DNA from: Vicia villosa | Lineage: Eukaryota > Streptophyta > Magnoliopsida > Fabales > Fabaceae | DNA length: 64,000 bases | Direction of reading: 5' to 3' | NCBI RefSeq assembly: GCF_029867415.1 | Contig: NC_081180.1 | Location: 22,344,808 to 22,408,807, forward strand | In this document: positions 51,552 through 63,900 of the stretch, piece after piece | Layout: the number at the start of each line of letters is the position of its first letter | Numbering within the stretch: the stretch's first letter is position 1 | Made by a program: the position numbers and the translations under genes | Notes under the pieces: generated by a model | The model's input: the letters and a program-made list of their open reading frames with translations, nothing else | Told to the model about the DNA's origin: nothing | The model's database searches: none

Positions 51552-53811
51552 TATTTATTTATTTATGTAGTAGCTATATCATAACAATATCAACATTGTT
51601 TAATGATGTTTGTACTATGGAGTGTGTTCATGTTTCACTCTAATTCAGTTTTCAATTTTTTGTTTTTTTTTCTATTAATTTTTTTGGGTAAGTAACCTAA
51701 TTTTGTTATGGTAATGTAACAACAGGTAGCTGTTATTGCGCCGAATATTCCGGCTCTCTATGAAGCTCATTTTGGGATTCCGATGGCGGGGGCGGTGTTA
51801 AATCCGGTGAATATAAGGCTAAATGCGGCAACTATTGCTTTTCTTCTTGGTCATTGTACTGCGTCGGTTGTAATTGTGGATCAAGAGTTTTTTAGGTTGG
51901 CGGAAGAAGCTTTGAAAATATGGTCTGAGAAATCTGAGACATTCAAGTCTCCGATTTTGATTGTGATTGGAGATGAACACTGCGATCCTGAGTCGCTTAG
52001 ATATGCTTTGAGCAAAGGAGTTGTTGAGTATGAGGATTTTCTTCAAAGTGGTGACCCGGAATATGATTGGAAGCCACCGGAGGATGAGTGGCAGAGTATT
52101 GCTTTGGGTTACACGTCTGGGACGACGGCTAGTCCTAAAGGTGTGGTTTTGCATCACCGTGGAGCGTATCTGATGGCTCTTAGTTGTGCACTTATTTGGG
52201 AAATGAATGACGGAGCTATATATCTTTGGACTCTACCTATGTTTCATTGTAATGGCTGGTGCTACACTTGGACACTTCCAGCTATATTTGGCACAAACAT
52301 ATGCCTTCGTCAGGTAAAGCTAATGTTGATGTCTGTCTGATGGGTTTGGTTTCTTTTCGAATTCATTTATATTTGAATACTTTAAACAAATAGTTGTTGA
52401 CTTGTTTTGCCTCTCCACGTCGTAGAAGAATTTGAACAAACCACTATTGTTTTGTGATATGTGATTCAGTACAAAGTTTTGCTAAATAGTTGTTGTAGCT
52501 TAGTAGAATTTGAAGTTTGAACTAACCACATGAGGTTGACAACACTCATACTTATTGCATTGATTAATATAAAATTTTGTACAAGTCTTGATTATAGTTT
52601 GCAATTTTAACTTCAAGTTTGATGCTATCATTAATTATAATGCAAATGTCTCATGAACATGAACACATGATTTAGGGCTGTTTTAAAATAAATTGTAGCA
52701 TGATTCAAATATGAACTTATGATACTTTTGACCAGGATTTTAAATGCTGCCATCTTTTGGCAGTTTGTAGTTGATTAACTAGTGATAATATGCTATTTTG
52801 TTATCTAATATTGATATCTACTTTGTTGAGAGTTGTTTCTTATTTTCTTTGACTACTAGTAAAGCTGATATTTACCGCCAATCAAATTTTCTTGATGTGT
52901 TTATACAGGTGTCTGCAAAGGCAGTATATGAAGCCATTGCCAAGTACAAAGTGACTCATTTTTGTGCAGCACCAGTGGTGCTTAACTCAATAGTTAATGC
53001 TCCTCCTGAGGAAACCATACTTCCTCTACCTCATGTTGTACGTGTGAATACTGCCGGTGCTGCTCCTCCTCCTTCTGTTCTTGCCGGCATGCATAAAATA
53101 GGATTTCGTGTCACGCACACTTATGGTCTTTCAGAAACCTTTGGCCCGTCCGTCTATTGTGCCTGGAAACCTGAGTGGGACTCACTTCCCCCGGAATCCC
53201 AAGCCCGGCTCCATGCAAGACAAGGGGTTCGGTTCCTTGCCTTGGAAGGCCTGGATGTCGTCAACACAAAAACCACGCAACCTGTTCCTGCAGATGGTAA
53301 AACTGTTGGTGAGATCGTGATGCGTGGTAATGCCGTGATGAAAGGCTACTTAAAGAATCCTAAAGCTAATGAAGAGAGCTTTGCAAATGGATGGTATCAT
53401 TCCGGTGATCTTGCTGTAAAGCACCCAGATGGATATATAGAAATTAAAGACAGATCAAAGGACATCATCATCTCGGGAGCTGAAAATATCAGCAGTGTAG
53501 AGGTAGAGAATGCTCTCTACTCACATCCTGCTATACTGGAGACATCAGTGGTTGCAAGGCCAGATGAGAAATGGGGCGAGTCTCCATGTGCGTTTGTCAC
53601 GTTGAAACCTGGAGTGGATACTAGTAACGAGCAGCGTCTAATTGAGGATATAATGAAGTTCTCCAGATCAAAGTTACCTGCTTATTGGATCCCAAAATCG
53701 GTTGTATTTGGACCGTTACCTAAGACAGCTACCGGGAAGGTTCAGAAGCATCTGCTGAGGGCCAAAGCAAAGGAGATGGGGCCTATCAAGAATAAGATTA
53801 GCAAGTTGTAA
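50962..53811 (+). CDS. AAE7: Peroxisomal acetate/butyrate-CoA ligase (acyl-activating enzyme 7-like)
   Basis: AMP-forming acyl-CoA synthetase that activates acetate and other short acids to CoA esters in peroxisomes, feeding the glyoxylate cycle. Exons 50962-51177, 51726-52313 and 52909-53811 give 568 aa, close to the family's usual 569 or so, all joined in phase 0. The start is MDTKQDIDYLPKNAANYTAL. The ATP/AMP-binding P-loop is YTSGTTASPKG from residue 201. YGLSETFGP from 340 is the adenine motif, HSGD with Asp435 the ribose contact, and TATGKVQKH with Lys545 the catalytic lysine of the C-terminal lid. The last three residues SKL are a canonical PTS1 peroxisome signal. The first intron contains a short ATTT-rich low-complexity stretch. 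The ORF is intact. AAE7 is preferred over other AAEs from near line-by-line resemblance recalled from family knowledge; this was not aligned. Confidence 0.93.
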
Positions 53812-54089
53812 TCAATGAAGAGTGATAATGTCGATAAAAGCTATGAGTTCTTGCTATTATATGTGCCATATATTATTATTAAGATGGTGATGATCAGTAA
53901 GAATTATTGTTCTATAATAATTAATAATAAAATCTTTTAGCTGTTCTTAAAAGTAGTTCATTGTTTTTATTCTGTTATGCAATTTGGATTACCTTAATAC
54001 TCCTTGATTGCTACAAAAGATCTTCATAAAAGTTGTAAAATATTGTTAGACTTTAGGTTCTAGTTAGTTTCATTAGTACAATACAAAAA

Positions 54090-54097
54090 TATATAAG
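54090..54097 (+). promoter_or_regulatory. TATA box of the TBL gene
   Basis: TATATAAG, 67 bp upstream of the chosen start codon and only about 280 bp after the AAE7-like stop. Confidence 0.5.
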
Positions 54098-54156
54098 TAG
54101 CTCCTCTACTATTATATTCAAATTTTCCACATGTATATTCTTCTTTGAAAATTCTC

Positions 54157-55918
54157 ATGGCGTGCCTCAAGAAACCGTTGCTGAATTCATCAGAACATCA
54201 AAGAACTCTTCAACACCCTTTGTTACGTCCAAGAACTCACATTTTAACAGTCCCTTTTTTCCTTCTCTCCCTCTTTCTCCTCTCAGCATCATACTCCACC
54301 AACTCATCCAATGACAACAACACTCCTTCCGTTCCTTCTCCTCGATTTCCATTTTCTTTGAGCCGTGTGTTGGCACGCGTACCATTTACTTCCGACACTG
54401 TTTCAGAATCGCAGAGCAACACTTTCTCTTCTGTTACAGCAGCAGAAAGAATGCTAGGAAGCTCAGCAAACAGAGACTTGCAAGACCTCGATTCATGCGA
54501 TATCTTTGATGGTTCTTGGATTCAAGATGACTCTCATGAACCAATTTATCAACATGGGTCATGTCCTTTTCTTGATGATGCTTTTAACTGCTTCAAGAAT
54601 GGACGTTCAGATTGCGAGTTTCTTAAATATAGCTGGAAGCCACATGGATGTCAAATTCCAAGGTTCTATAATTTCTAACTTCTTAATCCTTAATTTATTT
54701 CTTTATCGTGTCGTAAATTTGAATTTTTTTCATGAATGTATGCATATAGGTTTGATGGGTTGAAAATGTTGCACATACTAAGAGGTAAAAGAGTGGTGTT
54801 TGTAGGAGACTCCTTGAACAGAAACATGTGGCAATCTTTGGTTTGTGCTTTGAGAGCTTCTCTTAAAGATAAGAGCAGAATCTATGAAGTTTCAGGACGC
54901 CGCGAATTCAGGATTCAAGGTTTCTTTTCTTTCAAATTCAAAGTAAGTTCAAAAAAATGTTCTAGCTGTATGTTTCTAATAAAAAATTCCAGTGCTTGAT
55001 ATTGTCTTTTTTTATTATGTTAAATAGGATTATGGATGCTCTATAGATTTTGTGAAATCACCATTTCTTGTTCAAGAATGGAAAGTGTTGGGCAACGACG
55101 GAGTTCCTCCAAGAGATACACTTAGGCTTGACATGATTCAAGCTTCTAAGTCTCAGTACTATAATGCTGATATAATCATTTTCAACACAGGACATTGGTG
55201 GAATCATGACAAGACCAAAAATGGGTAACAAAACTGTTCTGTTTCTTTCTACTAATAATAAGTTCTTCAGAGGCTAATTAGTATCAGTTTTCATTTTTGC
55301 AGTAAAAATTACTTTCAAGAAGGTGATCATGTCTATGAAAGATTAGAAGTTTCTGAAGCACTAAAAAAAGCACTGAAAACATGGGCTAAGTGGGTTGATT
55401 CAACTGTTGATAGCACGCGTACAAGGGTTTTTTTCACAGGATTTTCAGCTTCTCACTACAGGTAGAATAATTAAATAAGCTGAAAACAGCTTATGGACAT
55501 GGCATAAACTTTTTCTATAAGCTCTCTTAAACAGTCTCGCGAGTACTTAATAGTCTCGATATAATTTTGCAGAGGAGGGCAATGGAACTCTGGAGGTAAA
55601 TGCGACGGCGAGAGACGACCGATAACAAACGAGAGCTATCTTGCAGCATATCCATGGACAATGGGAATTGTGGAAGATGTTATAGCAGAAATGAAGACGC
55701 CGGTGTTATACCTCAATATTACCAAAATGACTGACTACAGAAAAGATGGACATCCTTCAATATATAGAGAACCAAGTTTCTATGAAAACAAAGGGTATAG
55801 AATGGTTCAAGATTGCAGCCATTGGTGCCTACCTGGAATTCCAGACTCTTGGAATGAAATCCTCTATTCGATTCTACTCACAGCACACACGAATTTTATG
55901 GCTTCTGCAAATTATTGA
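54157..55918 (+). CDS. Trichome birefringence-like (TBL) polysaccharide O-acetyltransferase
   Basis: Golgi type II membrane protein of the TBR/TBL (PMR5 N, PC-esterase) family, which O-acetylates wall polysaccharides. Exons 54157-54662, 54750-54942, 55028-55224, 55303-55461 and 55573-55918 sum to 1401 nt, or 466 aa. The start is the first ATG ([12 protein letters not shown]). A signal anchor, about residues 33-50 ([17 protein letters not shown]), is followed by a Ser/Pro/Asn-rich stem. The TBL domain begins [19 protein letters not shown], with [17 protein letters not shown] after it. The catalytic GDS is at 188-190 in [16 protein letters not shown] and the DxxH motif DCSHWCLPG at 432-435. All junctions are GT-AG and in phase. 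[14 protein letters not shown] and the exon pattern resemble the TBR/TBL1/TBL2 branch. The exact member, and so the polysaccharide, is not determinable here. Confidence 0.92.
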
Positions 55919-56109
55919 TAATAGCATATGATTTTATTTTTATGGTAGAGAGACATACTCACAGTAACCAATGATAGAAATAGAATGTCATTGCATGATA
56001 AAGATTGCTGTTACTTGACAGCAAAATACTCAAATCGTTGTAATGAGTGATAAACATCAGTTAAATCATAGACACATTATATGCCATATATATAATTAAA
56101 TAATAAAAT

Positions 56110-56345
56110 TGTTTACTTTGTATTGTTGTTTGTTCTATAATACTGAGATAAATAGTATGTAAAATATACTGTATGTATTGTTGTTTATTATATAATACTG
56201 AGATAAATAGTATGTGAAAAATGTACTGTACTTTGTATTGTTGTTTGTTCCATGATACTGAAATAAAAAGTATATGAAAAATATACTGTACTTTGTATTG
56301 TTGTTTGTTCCATAATACTGAGTATAATGTATGTGAAAAATATAT
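56110..56345. repeat. Minisatellite of about 55-65 bp period, four copies
   Basis: GTATTGTTGTTT recurs near 56120, 56176, 56238 and 56300, each followed by ATACTGAGATAAATAGTATG-like sequence. It lies downstream of the TBL gene. Confidence 0.85.
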
Positions 56346-56479
56346 GTTCTCCTATTGATGGATGATAATGCAATTTCTCTTAGTATGACCCAATAAGATA
56401 GGCAAAATATATAACCGGGCGATAAGGATATAAATCTTTTAACAGAATAATTAAAAAGTACAGTCCAATTCATCGCGGG

Positions 56480-56890
56480 CTATTCAACAACACAGACATA
56501 AAGCACATTAGTTTTGTCTCAATCAAGAGATGTATGCCTGTGCTAGCAAGAAGAATATCGTTGACCTATAGCACAAGAATAATAAAACTGCTCCCACTAG
56601 TCGTTAATAAATGTACTAATCGAAAATATTGTCATTGAAACTAAATGAAGTTACAACTTGGTCAAATTTCAAATTTTCTATATGTGTTTTAATCCATAAA
56701 TAGATTTTTGTAACTTGTATACTAAGTGCTCTTCGTCTGCTTCAGTAAAACCTTCGGGTTGAACCATGTAAATATTTTCAATAAGAAATTCATTCAAAAA
56801 AGCTATCTGCACATCTATTTAGTAAAGTTTCAAATTAAAGTGTGCAACCAAAGGCATAACAACCTGAAAAACATCGTTGGTAAAAACAAG
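56480..56890 (-). pseudogene. Decayed copia reverse transcriptase fragment
   Basis: Minus-strand reading gives VQIAFLNEFLIENIYMVQPE, then GFTEADEEHLVYKLQKSIYG, then LVL-VNDILLAS (dash is a stop), the RT palm of a copia element. The frame has stops and shifts. It is in the opposite orientation to the copia element that follows and has a different sequence. Confidence 0.75.
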
Positions 56891-56911
56891 GGAGAATGTC
56901 TCTGTAGTCCG

Positions 56912-57245
56912 TATTGAAGAGTAATTCAATATTCAGAAGATGGACTGATCTTCTGATGGTTACTCAGAAGATAGTATTGACCAGAAGATGTTATCTGGGT
57001 CCCATTAGCTTAGCTGTTTAGTAGTAAGGGTACTTTAGTATTTTTGTAGTACTGTACTGTTTGTACCTTAGACTTGTTCACTAAATTTACTGTTTTAGGG
57101 CTTATGTGGCAAGATTTTCTTTTCTTATAAATAGCACTGTAATAGCTATCATTAATAGTAGAATACGACATTTATTCTCTCATCTCTTTTGCGCCGTTAT
57201 TCTATTATTCTCTTTGTCACTATCTTTATTCATTGTGCACCAACA
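56912..57245 (+). repeat. 5' LTR of the second copia element
   Basis: Contains TCTTATAAATAGCACTG, the likely TATA box, near 57122-57138, and four AGAAGAT words near the start. It begins TATTG rather than the usual TGTTG, possibly a mutation. Confidence 0.65.
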
Positions 57246-57247
57246 AT

Positions 57248-57260
57248 TGGTATCTAGAGC
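57248..57260 (+). other. Primer-binding site of the second copia element
   Basis: TGGTATCTAGAGC just after the LTR, a variant of the initiator methionine tRNA complement TGGTATCAGAGC with one extra base. Confidence 0.7.
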
Positions 57261-57434
57261 TCCGGTTCCAAACACAGGGAAACACGAGTGAACGTGAGTT
57301 TGTGTGACTGTGTGATTGATTTTGTTTCTAGGAAACAAAGTTGTGTTGAATCACATTTTTCTTGATTGTTTGTGGGTTGGGAAACACTGTGTGAGTGTGA
57401 GTGAAATCTGTTTTTGTCTGCACAAGTTTAAAGA

Positions 57435-60400
57435 TGAGTGGAAGCAACTTGAATACCAAACTTCCAGTTCTTGATGGTAAAAACTGGAATAGATGGATGA
57501 TTCAAATGCGTGTATTATTTGGTGCTCAAGATGTTCTAGATCTTGTCACTGGAGGATATATTCCGGTTGCAGCGGATGCAACGGAAGAACAAAGAGAAGC
57601 GCAGAGAGAGACGAAGAAGAGAGACTAAAAGGCGTTGTTCTTCATCCATCAGTGTGTGGATGTGAATGTGTTTGAGAAGATTGCTGATTCTATGACGTCA
57701 AAGGAGGCGTGGGATATACTGGTCAGGTGTTACGGTGGTGACGTATCAGTGAAGAAGGTGAAGCTTCAATCCCTGAGAAAGCAATATGAGAATCTCAACA
57801 TGAAGAACAATGAGAAAGTCTCTGAGTATATCTCTAGAGTGATTGTGATCACTAATGAGATGAAGGCTTGTGGAGAAACTCTTTCTGAACAAGTAATCAT
57901 AGAGAAGATATTAAGGTCACTTACTCCTCAATTTGATTATATTGATGTATCCATTGAACATTCTAAAGATCTGGAAACCATGAGAATAGAAGAGTTGCAA
58001 AGCAGTTTAGAAGCACAAGAGTTGCGTCTGACTGAGAGAACTTCTGAGAGAGAAGTTGAGCAAGCTCTGAAGGCTTCTTTTGTCAAGAAGGACCAGAAGC
58101 ATAGACGTGGTGATAGATTCCAGAAGGAAGACTCAACTTCTGGTGAGAAGAGATATCAGAAGGGAAAGGATAAGAAGAAAGTTCAATGTTACTGTTGCAA
58201 ACAGTTTGGCCATTTTGCTAGAGACTGTTTGGCAAACAAAGGAAGGAGATCAGAAGAAGCAAATATAGCTAGAGGAGGATTAGATGATGAACCTGTGCTA
58301 TTGATGGCTTCAGAGTCGGACAAAAGATGTTCGTCAGAATGGTGGTATATGGACACTGGGTGTTCAAATCACTTGACTGGAAACAAACAATGGCTGATAG
58401 ACTTTGACTCTGAAAGGAGGACAAAGATCAGATGTGCTGATGATAAGTACCTATATGTAGAAGGTATGGGAAATGTCAAAGCCAAAGTGAAGAATGGAAA
58501 GATTGTTCTGATCAAGGATGTTTGGTATGTTCCTGGAATCAGAAGCAATCTGATGAGTGTGGGTCAGCTCATTGAGAAAGGTTTCTCAGTTGTTATGAAG
58601 AACAATCTCTTGAAGTTGTATGATTCCAATCAGAAGTTGATTATGCAATCTGAACAGGGAATCAACAGAACATTCAAGGTGAATGTAGAAACAGCTGAAA
58701 CAGAGTGTCTGAGTGCTGAAGGCTCAGAAGGTGATAGTAAGCTGTGGCACAAGAGGTTGGGGCACTTGAACTATAGAAGTCTGGGGCATCTAAGTTCTAA
58801 GAAGCTCGTACGTGGCATTCCTAAGATTGTAAAGCCTGAGAAGTCATGTGAGGTATGCATGAAAGGCAAACAACCCATATTGCCATTTGTATCAGAAGTT
58901 GCTCCAAGAGCAAAGCATGCTCTGGGAGTAGTGCACTCTGATGTGTGTGGACCATTTCCAGAACCTTCACTTGGAGGAAATAGGTATTTTGTGTCTTTTG
59001 TGGATGAGTTCACAAGAATGACGTGGGTAACTCTCATTAAGTTTAAGAATGAGGTGTTTACAGAATTCCAGAAGTTCAAGGTGAAGGCTGAGAAGCAGAG
59101 TGGTCAAAAGATAAAGATTCTCAGAACGGATGGTGGAGGCGAGTATAACTCTACAGAATTCCAGAAGTTCTGTGATGATAATGGAATTGAGCATGAAGTT
59201 ACTGCTCCTTATACTCCTCAACACAATGGTCTTGCTGAACGTAGAAACCGTACTTTGCTTGATATGACGAGAAATATGCTTAAAGAGAAGAAGCTTCCTC
59301 ATAATCTATGGGGAGAAGCTGTTGCTACTGCAGCATATGTGCTCAACAGGTGTCCAACGAAGAGGTTGGAGGAAATTGTTCCTTTAGAGAAGTGGACTAA
59401 AGAGAAACAGAGTGTTAGTCATCTGAAGGTATTTGGTTCTGTGTGTTACAAACACGTTCCAGAAGCTAGAAGGAAGAAGCTGGATGATAGAAGAAAAGTG
59501 ATGTTATTGGTGGGGTACCACAGTACAGGTGCATACAAGCTCTATTGTCCAGAGACTAACAAAGTTGAAGTCAGCAGAGACGTCATTGTGAAGGAATCAG
59601 AAGTTTGGGATTGGAGAAAGTCTCAACCAACTTCTGATGTAGAGATAACTTTTGAAGAAAAGTTAGAGTCAGAAGATGAAGAATCTTCTGAAGACGAGTC
59701 AGAAGATGAAGCATCTTCTGAAGATGAGTCAGATGGAGAATCTGATTCTGATCCAGATTCTGATGATGATCCAGAGTCTGGTGGTAGTCATGATTCTGGA
59801 AGGGAAAGCTCTGAAGACATAGGGTCTGGAGGACAAGCTTTTGGAGATGATCATGGAGGTGGTGACTCTGGAGTAGCTGACTCTGAAGTAGCTCAGCGAC
59901 CACAAAGAGTCAGAACTATACCAAGAAGGTTTGCAGATTTTGACATGTTGCAAGACACAGAAGTTGACTCAGAAGGAGAGGTCATTCAGTGCGCCATGTT
60001 AGTAGATTTTGAACCAGTGAGTATAGAAGAAGAGCTCAAGAAGAAGGTCTGGCTGAATGCCATGAAAGAAGAACTTGAGGCTATAGAAAGAAACAAAACT
60101 TGGAAGCTGACAGAACTTCCAAAGAAGAAGAAAGCCATCAGCGTCAGATGGATTTTCAAAGTAAAGCCGAAGCCAGATGGATCAGTTGGTAAATACAAAG
60201 CAAGGCTAGTGGCTAGAGGTTTTCTTCAGAAACCTGGACTAGATTACTTTGAGGTGTTTGCTCCTGTAGCTAGACATGAAAAATTCAGACTGGTGATTGC
60301 GTTAGCTGCGAACAGAGGTTGGTCCTTGATGCATCTGGATGTAAAGTCTGCATTTCTGAACGGTCCATTACAAGAGGATTGGAGCAAGCGCCTAGAGCTT

Positions 60401-60963
60401 GGAATTTGAAAATTGATTCATTTTTCAAGAAGCAAGGGTTTCAGAAGTGTGAGATGGAATATGGAGTTTATGTGCAACATTCTGGAAGCAATATGATTCT
60501 GTTGTGTCTTTATGTTGATGACATATTGCTTACGGGGAGTTGTCCAGAAGATCTGATGAAGTTCAAGAAGGTGCTGATGAATGAGTTTGAGATTACAGAC
60601 CTTGGGAAAATGTCATATTTTCTAGGGATGGAGATTCTGTACTCAAGATGGTATCATTCTGCATCAGTTGAAGTATGAGTTAGAACTTCTGAAGAAATTC
60701 AAGTTGGAGAATTGCAAAGCTGCTGTTACACCGTCAGAAGTGAATCAGAAGTTGGACTCTGATTCTGAAGGTGAAGATGTTGATGCTACGGTATTCAAAC
60801 AACTGATTGGTTCTCTAAGGTATTTGTGTAATACCAGGCCTGATATATGCTATGCAGTTGGATTGGTTAGTAGGTTCATGAGTAAACCTAAAAGGTCCCA
60901 TTACCAAGCTGCTGTCAGAGTCTTAAGATATGTCAAGGGAACTCTGAAGTTTGGCATATTGTT
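57435..60963 (+). pseudogene. Nearly intact copia gag-pol with one stop, a deletion and a frameshift
   Basis: Starts MSGSNLNTKLPVLDGKNWNR. A single TAA at 57626-57628 breaks gag; the frame then runs open to 60409. Visible parts in order: zinc knuckle [14 protein letters not shown] (about 58189); protease [13 protein letters not shown] (58342); pre-integrase [16 protein letters not shown]; integrase [18 protein letters not shown] and [15 protein letters not shown]; a very acidic Glu/Ser/Asp stretch at about 59650-59790; then RT with [14 protein letters not shown]. Near 60375 a block between LQE and EQAPRAWN is missing, which shifts the frame. RT continues with CLYVDDILLTG. One base is lost near 60647, and RNase H resumes (LIGSLRYLCNTRPDICYAVG) until the insertion at 60966. 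Coding is otherwise well kept, so it decayed recently. Confidence 0.9.
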
Positions 60964-60965
60964 TC

Positions 60966-63900
60966 TGTCATACCCCAAAATTTGCCCATACATTTTCTCC
61001 TATTTCAAATTCAAATCAATACACAAAGCTCCTAGACACACTCTCCTATACAAGGCTTTGAAACTAGGGTTTGGCTTATTCAAAGAAAAATCAGTGAATC
61101 AAATGGCTCCAAGGCATCTCATATGGCTCGATATATCTCACATCATCTCCATGACAAGTATCAAGGCCTATCTCAAAGTTCTGGTCATTCAAAAGCTCAG
61201 AAAGTCAACAGTCGACTGGTTGACCTAAAAAGTCAACTGTGGTCAAAGTGAAGTCAAAACTCCTGATTTTTTGTCAAAATCTTCATATTGAAGTATCATT
61301 CACCATTTGATCAAGAATTGATCATGGTTCATCAAGGAAAGAACAAAAATCAACAAATCAAAAAGTTTCTAAATTAAGGTTTTGTATAGGAAAAGTCAAC
61401 TGAACTTTGACCAGCCATAACTCTCACATGGAACATCATAAATTTTCCATCCAAAGCTCATTTTGAAGGAAATTTGATTCTCTACAATTTTGTCTCTCAC
61501 ATGCCAAGTCCAAAAATGCTTCATTTGAGAGATATGGACTAAAACATTATAGGTCATTTTCAAAAGTCAACAAAAGACACTTTTTTCAAAAGGACACACA
61601 GGGAGCATGGAAAATCATTTTGATATGAGACCAAAGACAATGGTTAGAGGACTCTCCAAGGTTTCTAAAAAAGGTCCTAAAACACTCCCATACCTCAAAA
61701 ATTGAGAGAGATAGACCTTGTCAAAGTTGGGCTATTTTGGAGGGAAAAATGCGAAGAAACTTGGAATTTTTTGCGAATGGGCCCAAGATATTTTGATTCA
61801 ATCTTGATCCACAAGTCACCCAAAGCCTAAGAACCAATTCCCACGAATTTATTTGGTTTATTTAATTTATTATGATTTTTTTATTCTAATTAAAAAGAAT
61901 TAAAATCATGTAAATTAGGAGAAAATCCAATATTTTATAAAAGATGTGATTTGGATCTATTTTAATCACCAAATATATTCCAAACTCAATCAAAATTCGT
62001 GCACTATTTGATTGGAACAAAATTGAATCAATATTGGCCAAAGTTAGAAGCTTTTGACAAACTTTTCCAATCAATTTTCTCCAAGATAGAAATCAAAGAT
62101 TCTAATTGATTTTTTTCAAAAATATTAACCTATTCTCCTCTCTATAAATACTTGAAGCAATCCTAATGCTGAGGGGGACGAAAATCTGAGAGAAAACCCT
62201 ATCAAGAAAAGCATATTTTCTTCAAAAAAATTGCAATTCGGTTTGGAAGATTGGAAGGATTTCAAAGGGCTTTAAGCATTGGTTCGTGTTCCTTGGTGAT
62301 TACTGAAGCGAATCGGACACTCCTACGCATTCAGCACCCCCAGAAATCTCTCCTCCAAGCCACGGTATGTAGCTTTCAAAACTCGGATTCGTTTAGGGTC
62401 ATTCACGCATTATCTGTAGAAACTAGTTGCATATATGAGTTCATGATATTGTGGTGATGCTATCTGGATTGTTAATTGCATTATTATGCTTGATTGATGA
62501 TGGTGGCCGTCCACGAAATCTAGGGTTTCTAATTAGGGTTTTGCGATTCAGTAAGAATCAGGCCTTGAAATCAGTATAGACAGGTTCAGACGGCCAAGAC
62601 GAAGCCAACGGTGGTTTTGATTTTTATTTTTGTGCATGTATATGCAATCTAGCGTTTGGCAGGTGTGGAAAGTACAGCTTTTTTTTATAGCTATCTGTAA
62701 ATGAGCGCTGTAAAAAAGCTATTTGCAGATTTTTGTTAAAGAAGATGATGGCGTGTCATCCTGGTATTGGTGCGTTTGAAATCGCGCGCGGTTTTTTTAA
62801 GCCATGTCACGTGATTCATATATATTGTTTTGCGCACATATTAATATCAGCAAGCGTGAATGGATGGAATGGTGGAAACGTCACATGTGTACCAAAGGGG
62901 GAGAGGTTCGATCCTTGTCCCCAACATATTTTTTTAGAAAATGTTCTTGCAGGTTCCCATGTACCACAAGCCCTAAGAGTTCACGGTACACCTTCATATG
63001 CTGGCCCTAGGATTGTCTCCACTCCAGATCCAACGTATGCAAAGGCGAAGGTCTACCATGTTCCTTCCAGAAGGCGCCATACATGATCAGCCAGCTAAGT
63101 TCTCCAATTTTTCTTATTTTTAATTGCATAATCTATATATTAATATATGTATATTATTATTTTTATTTGTCATTTGTTTTCTTTCTTTCACTATTATAAA
63201 TTTTATTTTCAAAAATCTTTTTTATATAAACAATATATTATTTTCTTTTATCCTTATTTATCTATTTATTTATTTATATTTTGTTTAATTATACTTATTT
63301 ATTTATATATTTTTAATAATTCATATATACATTATTTTTATTCCAAATATTCCATAAAAATGTTTTTTTCACTCAATTTAATCTTCTGTCCCGATTTAAT
63401 TAATTAGGTCGCAAGACCAATAATTAATTAAATCGATTTATCATTATATTCTATTTGAATTTGAACCAGGATTTATTCTACACTGAGAATTTTTTGTGCC
63501 TTGCCTTTCAGGGTTATCAACATGGTTCACTCCGGTAACGCGCCTGATCAAAAACCCAGAGCTAAGTACCTTACCTTTAAAGCATATTTTAATTCCTTTT
63601 AAAATCAAGGGTTTGTCTTGTCTTCACTATCTCTGCCTTGCCTCTTTCAGGGTTACTCCCGAGGCTTTCCGCCAACCGTATCAGATCAAAAATCGAAGCT
63701 AAGTTTCTTTTACCTTTTTTATTTTATTTTATTGTTATTATTATTGATTAGGGTTAACCCTAATTATCATTTGAATCGATAATGCACTCACCCATTCTTC
63801 TGTTTATTCTTTCTTTTCCAATCTTCAGGGTTTGTCAATCGCCAAAGCTACGAGTACTGGTAACCCTAAACCCTGACATTTCTTGCCTTTTATTATTACT

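Larger units (their letters stand above)
56912..60965 (+). mobile_element. Ty1/copia element interrupted by a later LTR insertion
   Basis: A 5' LTR of about 334 bp (56912-57245, ending CACCAACA) is followed by a primer-binding site and gag-pol. The element stops at 60965 inside the RNase H region, where an Ogre-like LTR begins. The remainder and the 3' LTR must lie beyond the window. The LTR start is inferred from TATTGAAGAG and could be a few bases off. Confidence 0.85.

Noticed and set aside
59583..60198. Antisense ORFs across copia pol
   Set aside because: Shadows of the acidic coding stretch on the plus strand.
62251..63702. Several ORFs in the right-edge LTR
   Set aside because: Same reason: LTR sequence, not conserved in the copy at 8.8-12.3 kb.
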